Below, piece by piece: positions 63,094 through 64,000 of a DNA stretch of 64,000 nt. The notes under the pieces were generated by a model. It was not told the DNA's origin, ran no database searches, and saw only the letters and a program-made list of their open reading frames with translations. Position 1 is the first letter of the stretch, and each line of letters starts with the position of its first letter. Origin of the DNA: an uncultured Bacteroidota bacterium (GTDB lineage: Bacteria > Bacteroidota > Bacteroidia > Flavobacteriales > Flavobacteriaceae); assembly GCA_902598295.1 (NCBI GenBank), contig CACKBA010000003.1, positions 1 through 64,000 of the forward strand, written 5' to 3'. The translations under genes and the position numbers were made by a program.

Positions 63094-64000
63094 TTAATTA
63101 ACAGCCTCTTTGTAAGTTTCAAGGCATCTTTGTCTTGCGAATTTATGGTCAACAATTGGTTGTTCTTTGTAACCATTTGGAAGCCACTTCTTAACATAGG
63201 TTCCAAACTTGTCAAATTTCTTTTGTTGCTCGTAAGGATTAAATATTCTAAAGTATGGAGAAGCGTCGACACCGCATCCAGCTACCCACTGCCAATTTCC
63301 AACATTACTTGATTGTTCATAATCAAATAACATATCCGAAAAATACTTTTCTCCCAATCTCCAATCAATTAAAAGGTGCTTGCAAAGAAAACTAGCAACA
63401 ACCATCCTAACTCGATTATGCATAAACCCCGTGGAATTTAACTCATTCATTCCGGCATCTACTATTGGATATCCAGTTTTACCCTCACACCAAAGTTTAA
63501 ATTCTTCCATATTATTCCTCCATTTAACTCTTTCATATTTTTCTTTGAATGATGTTTTCGTTGTTTTAGGGAAGTGCCAAAGTATTTGCATAAAAAACTC
63601 TCTCCAAATCAATTCTTTTAGGTAGGTTTTATCAATGGCTTTATCAGACTTTTTAACTGCTTTTCTAATACTTATATTACCAAATCGAAGAAATACTCCA
63701 ATTTTGGAGGTTTTGTCAAGATAGGGAAAGTTTCTAGTTTTATTGTATTGGTTAATAATTTGTTCTGTAAAACGTAGTTCTGGTGGGTCTATAGTACTTT
63801 TACTAAATTTTAATTTGATATCATCATGATTAAAAAAGTCACTGTTTACCATTCTTTCTAGCAAATTCTCAGACTTATAATTTTTAATTTGTTCTTTAGA
63901 AAACTTTTCTAACCATTTTTTTGAATATGGAGTGTATACTACATATGGTTTTCCATCATCTTTGGTTACTTCAACTTCTTCAAAAATGACCTGGTCTTTA
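63094..64000 (-). CDS. Deoxyribodipyrimidine photolyase/cryptochrome, N-terminus outside the window
   Basis: The 3' part (302 codons) of a photolyase gene that continues past position 64000; an ATG at 63864 is internal. Visible from the edge: KDQVIFEEVEVTKDDGKPYV then YTPYSKKW of the antenna-to-FAD linker. In the FAD domain are YLDKTSKIGVFLRFGNISIR, ELIWREFFMQILWHFP, GYPIVDAGMNEL, HNRVRMVVASFLCKHLLIDW, WQWVAGCGVDASPYFRIFNP and the C-terminal QQPIVDH-like EQPIVDHKFARQR. It repairs cyclobutane pyrimidine dimers with light, by family. A DASH-type assignment is not supported by what is visible. Confidence 0.92.
   Translation of the reverse strand, partial: KDQVIFEEVEVTKDDGKPYVVYTPYSKKWLEKFSKEQIKNYKSENLLERMVNSDFFNHDDIKLKFSKSTIDPPELRFTEQIINQYNKTRNFPYLDKTSKIGVFLRFGNISIRKAVKKSDKAIDKTYLKELIWREFFMQILWHFPKTTKTSFKEKYERVKWRNNMEEFKLWCEGKTGYPIVDAGMNELNSTGFMHNRVRMVVASFLCKHLLIDWRLGEKYFSDMLFDYEQSSNVGNWQWVAGCGVDASPYFRIFNPYEQQKKFDKFGTYVKKWLPNGYKEQPIVDHKFARQRCLETYKEAVN

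Noticed and set aside
63024..63272. Minus-strand 82-residue frame between the two photolyase genes
   Set aside because: It is an alternative frame across the end of one photolyase and the start of the next, both of which are clear.

Overview
The window is a 64 kb piece of the chromosome of a marine member of the Flavobacteriia (Bacteroidota). Several things point there: low GC (roughly 30% by eye), start codons preceded by A/T-rich sequence rather than Shine-Dalgarno sites, promoters of the TTG-N19-TAnnTTTG type, the order rplQ-carA-eno-citrate synthase, flavobacterial families (DUF4290, DUF4199, DUF6580, YqgE, a sigma/anti-sigma/sensor triad) and a proteorhodopsin next to a blh-type carotene oxygenase. 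Genes are packed tightly with many 1-4 bp overlaps and no gene-free stretch above 300 bp, as in streamlined surface-ocean flavobacteria.

Layout. 1-5971: end of the spc operon and the alpha operon (rpsE to rplQ), closed by a strong terminator. 6061-11527: carA, eno, citrate synthase, argS. 11647-13563: proteorhodopsin on the minus strand and blh on the plus strand, divergent around a 234 bp control region and lying between argS and ffh. 13582-20188: ffh, folD, a VOC protein, queE, a NamZ-like (DUF1343) protein, an FtsX/LolE-like permease and a cystathionine beta-synthase-like enzyme. 20185-27359 (minus): a MarR regulator, then fadB, fadA, acyl-CoA dehydrogenase and an M28 peptidase whose 3' end is frameshifted in a C10 tract. 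27438-31079: purL. 31170-37633 (minus): DUF4199 protein, glycosyltransferase, phosphoglucomutase, ABC exporter, ECF sigma factor, anti-sigma-like protein and sensor-like protein. 37725-43324: tailed L31, orphan lipoprotein SBP, mtaB, small proteins and rpmH. 43400-53091: carB, rmuC, DUF6580, purB, a CarboxypepD_reg protein, rdgB and priA. 53147-55730: rpsF-rpsR-rplI, hisS and tRNA-Met. 55831-61360: START-like protein, class IV aminotransferase, YqgE, fmt, an ATPase, DUF493, DUF4290 and murA. 61353-64000 (minus): a photolyase (cut by the window end), a PhrB/DPRP-type cryptochrome/photolyase and a DUF2805 protein.

How it works together: most of the window is housekeeping (translation, nucleotide synthesis, central carbon). 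The accessory theme is light: a green-tuned proton-pumping rhodopsin, the enzyme that makes its retinal, and two photolyase-family flavoproteins. A second theme is fatty-acid beta-oxidation in one MarR-headed operon with a perfect 28 bp palindrome just upstream. I found no CRISPR array, transposon, prophage or toxin-antitoxin module, and no complete multi-gene system that I would call new. The most unusual local signals are the Ala/Pro/Glu repeat tails on ribosomal proteins L17 and L31, the C10 frameshift, -7 promoter boxes lying almost on start codons, the PhrB-type protein that seems to lack Fe-S ligands, and the Asp variant of MurA.
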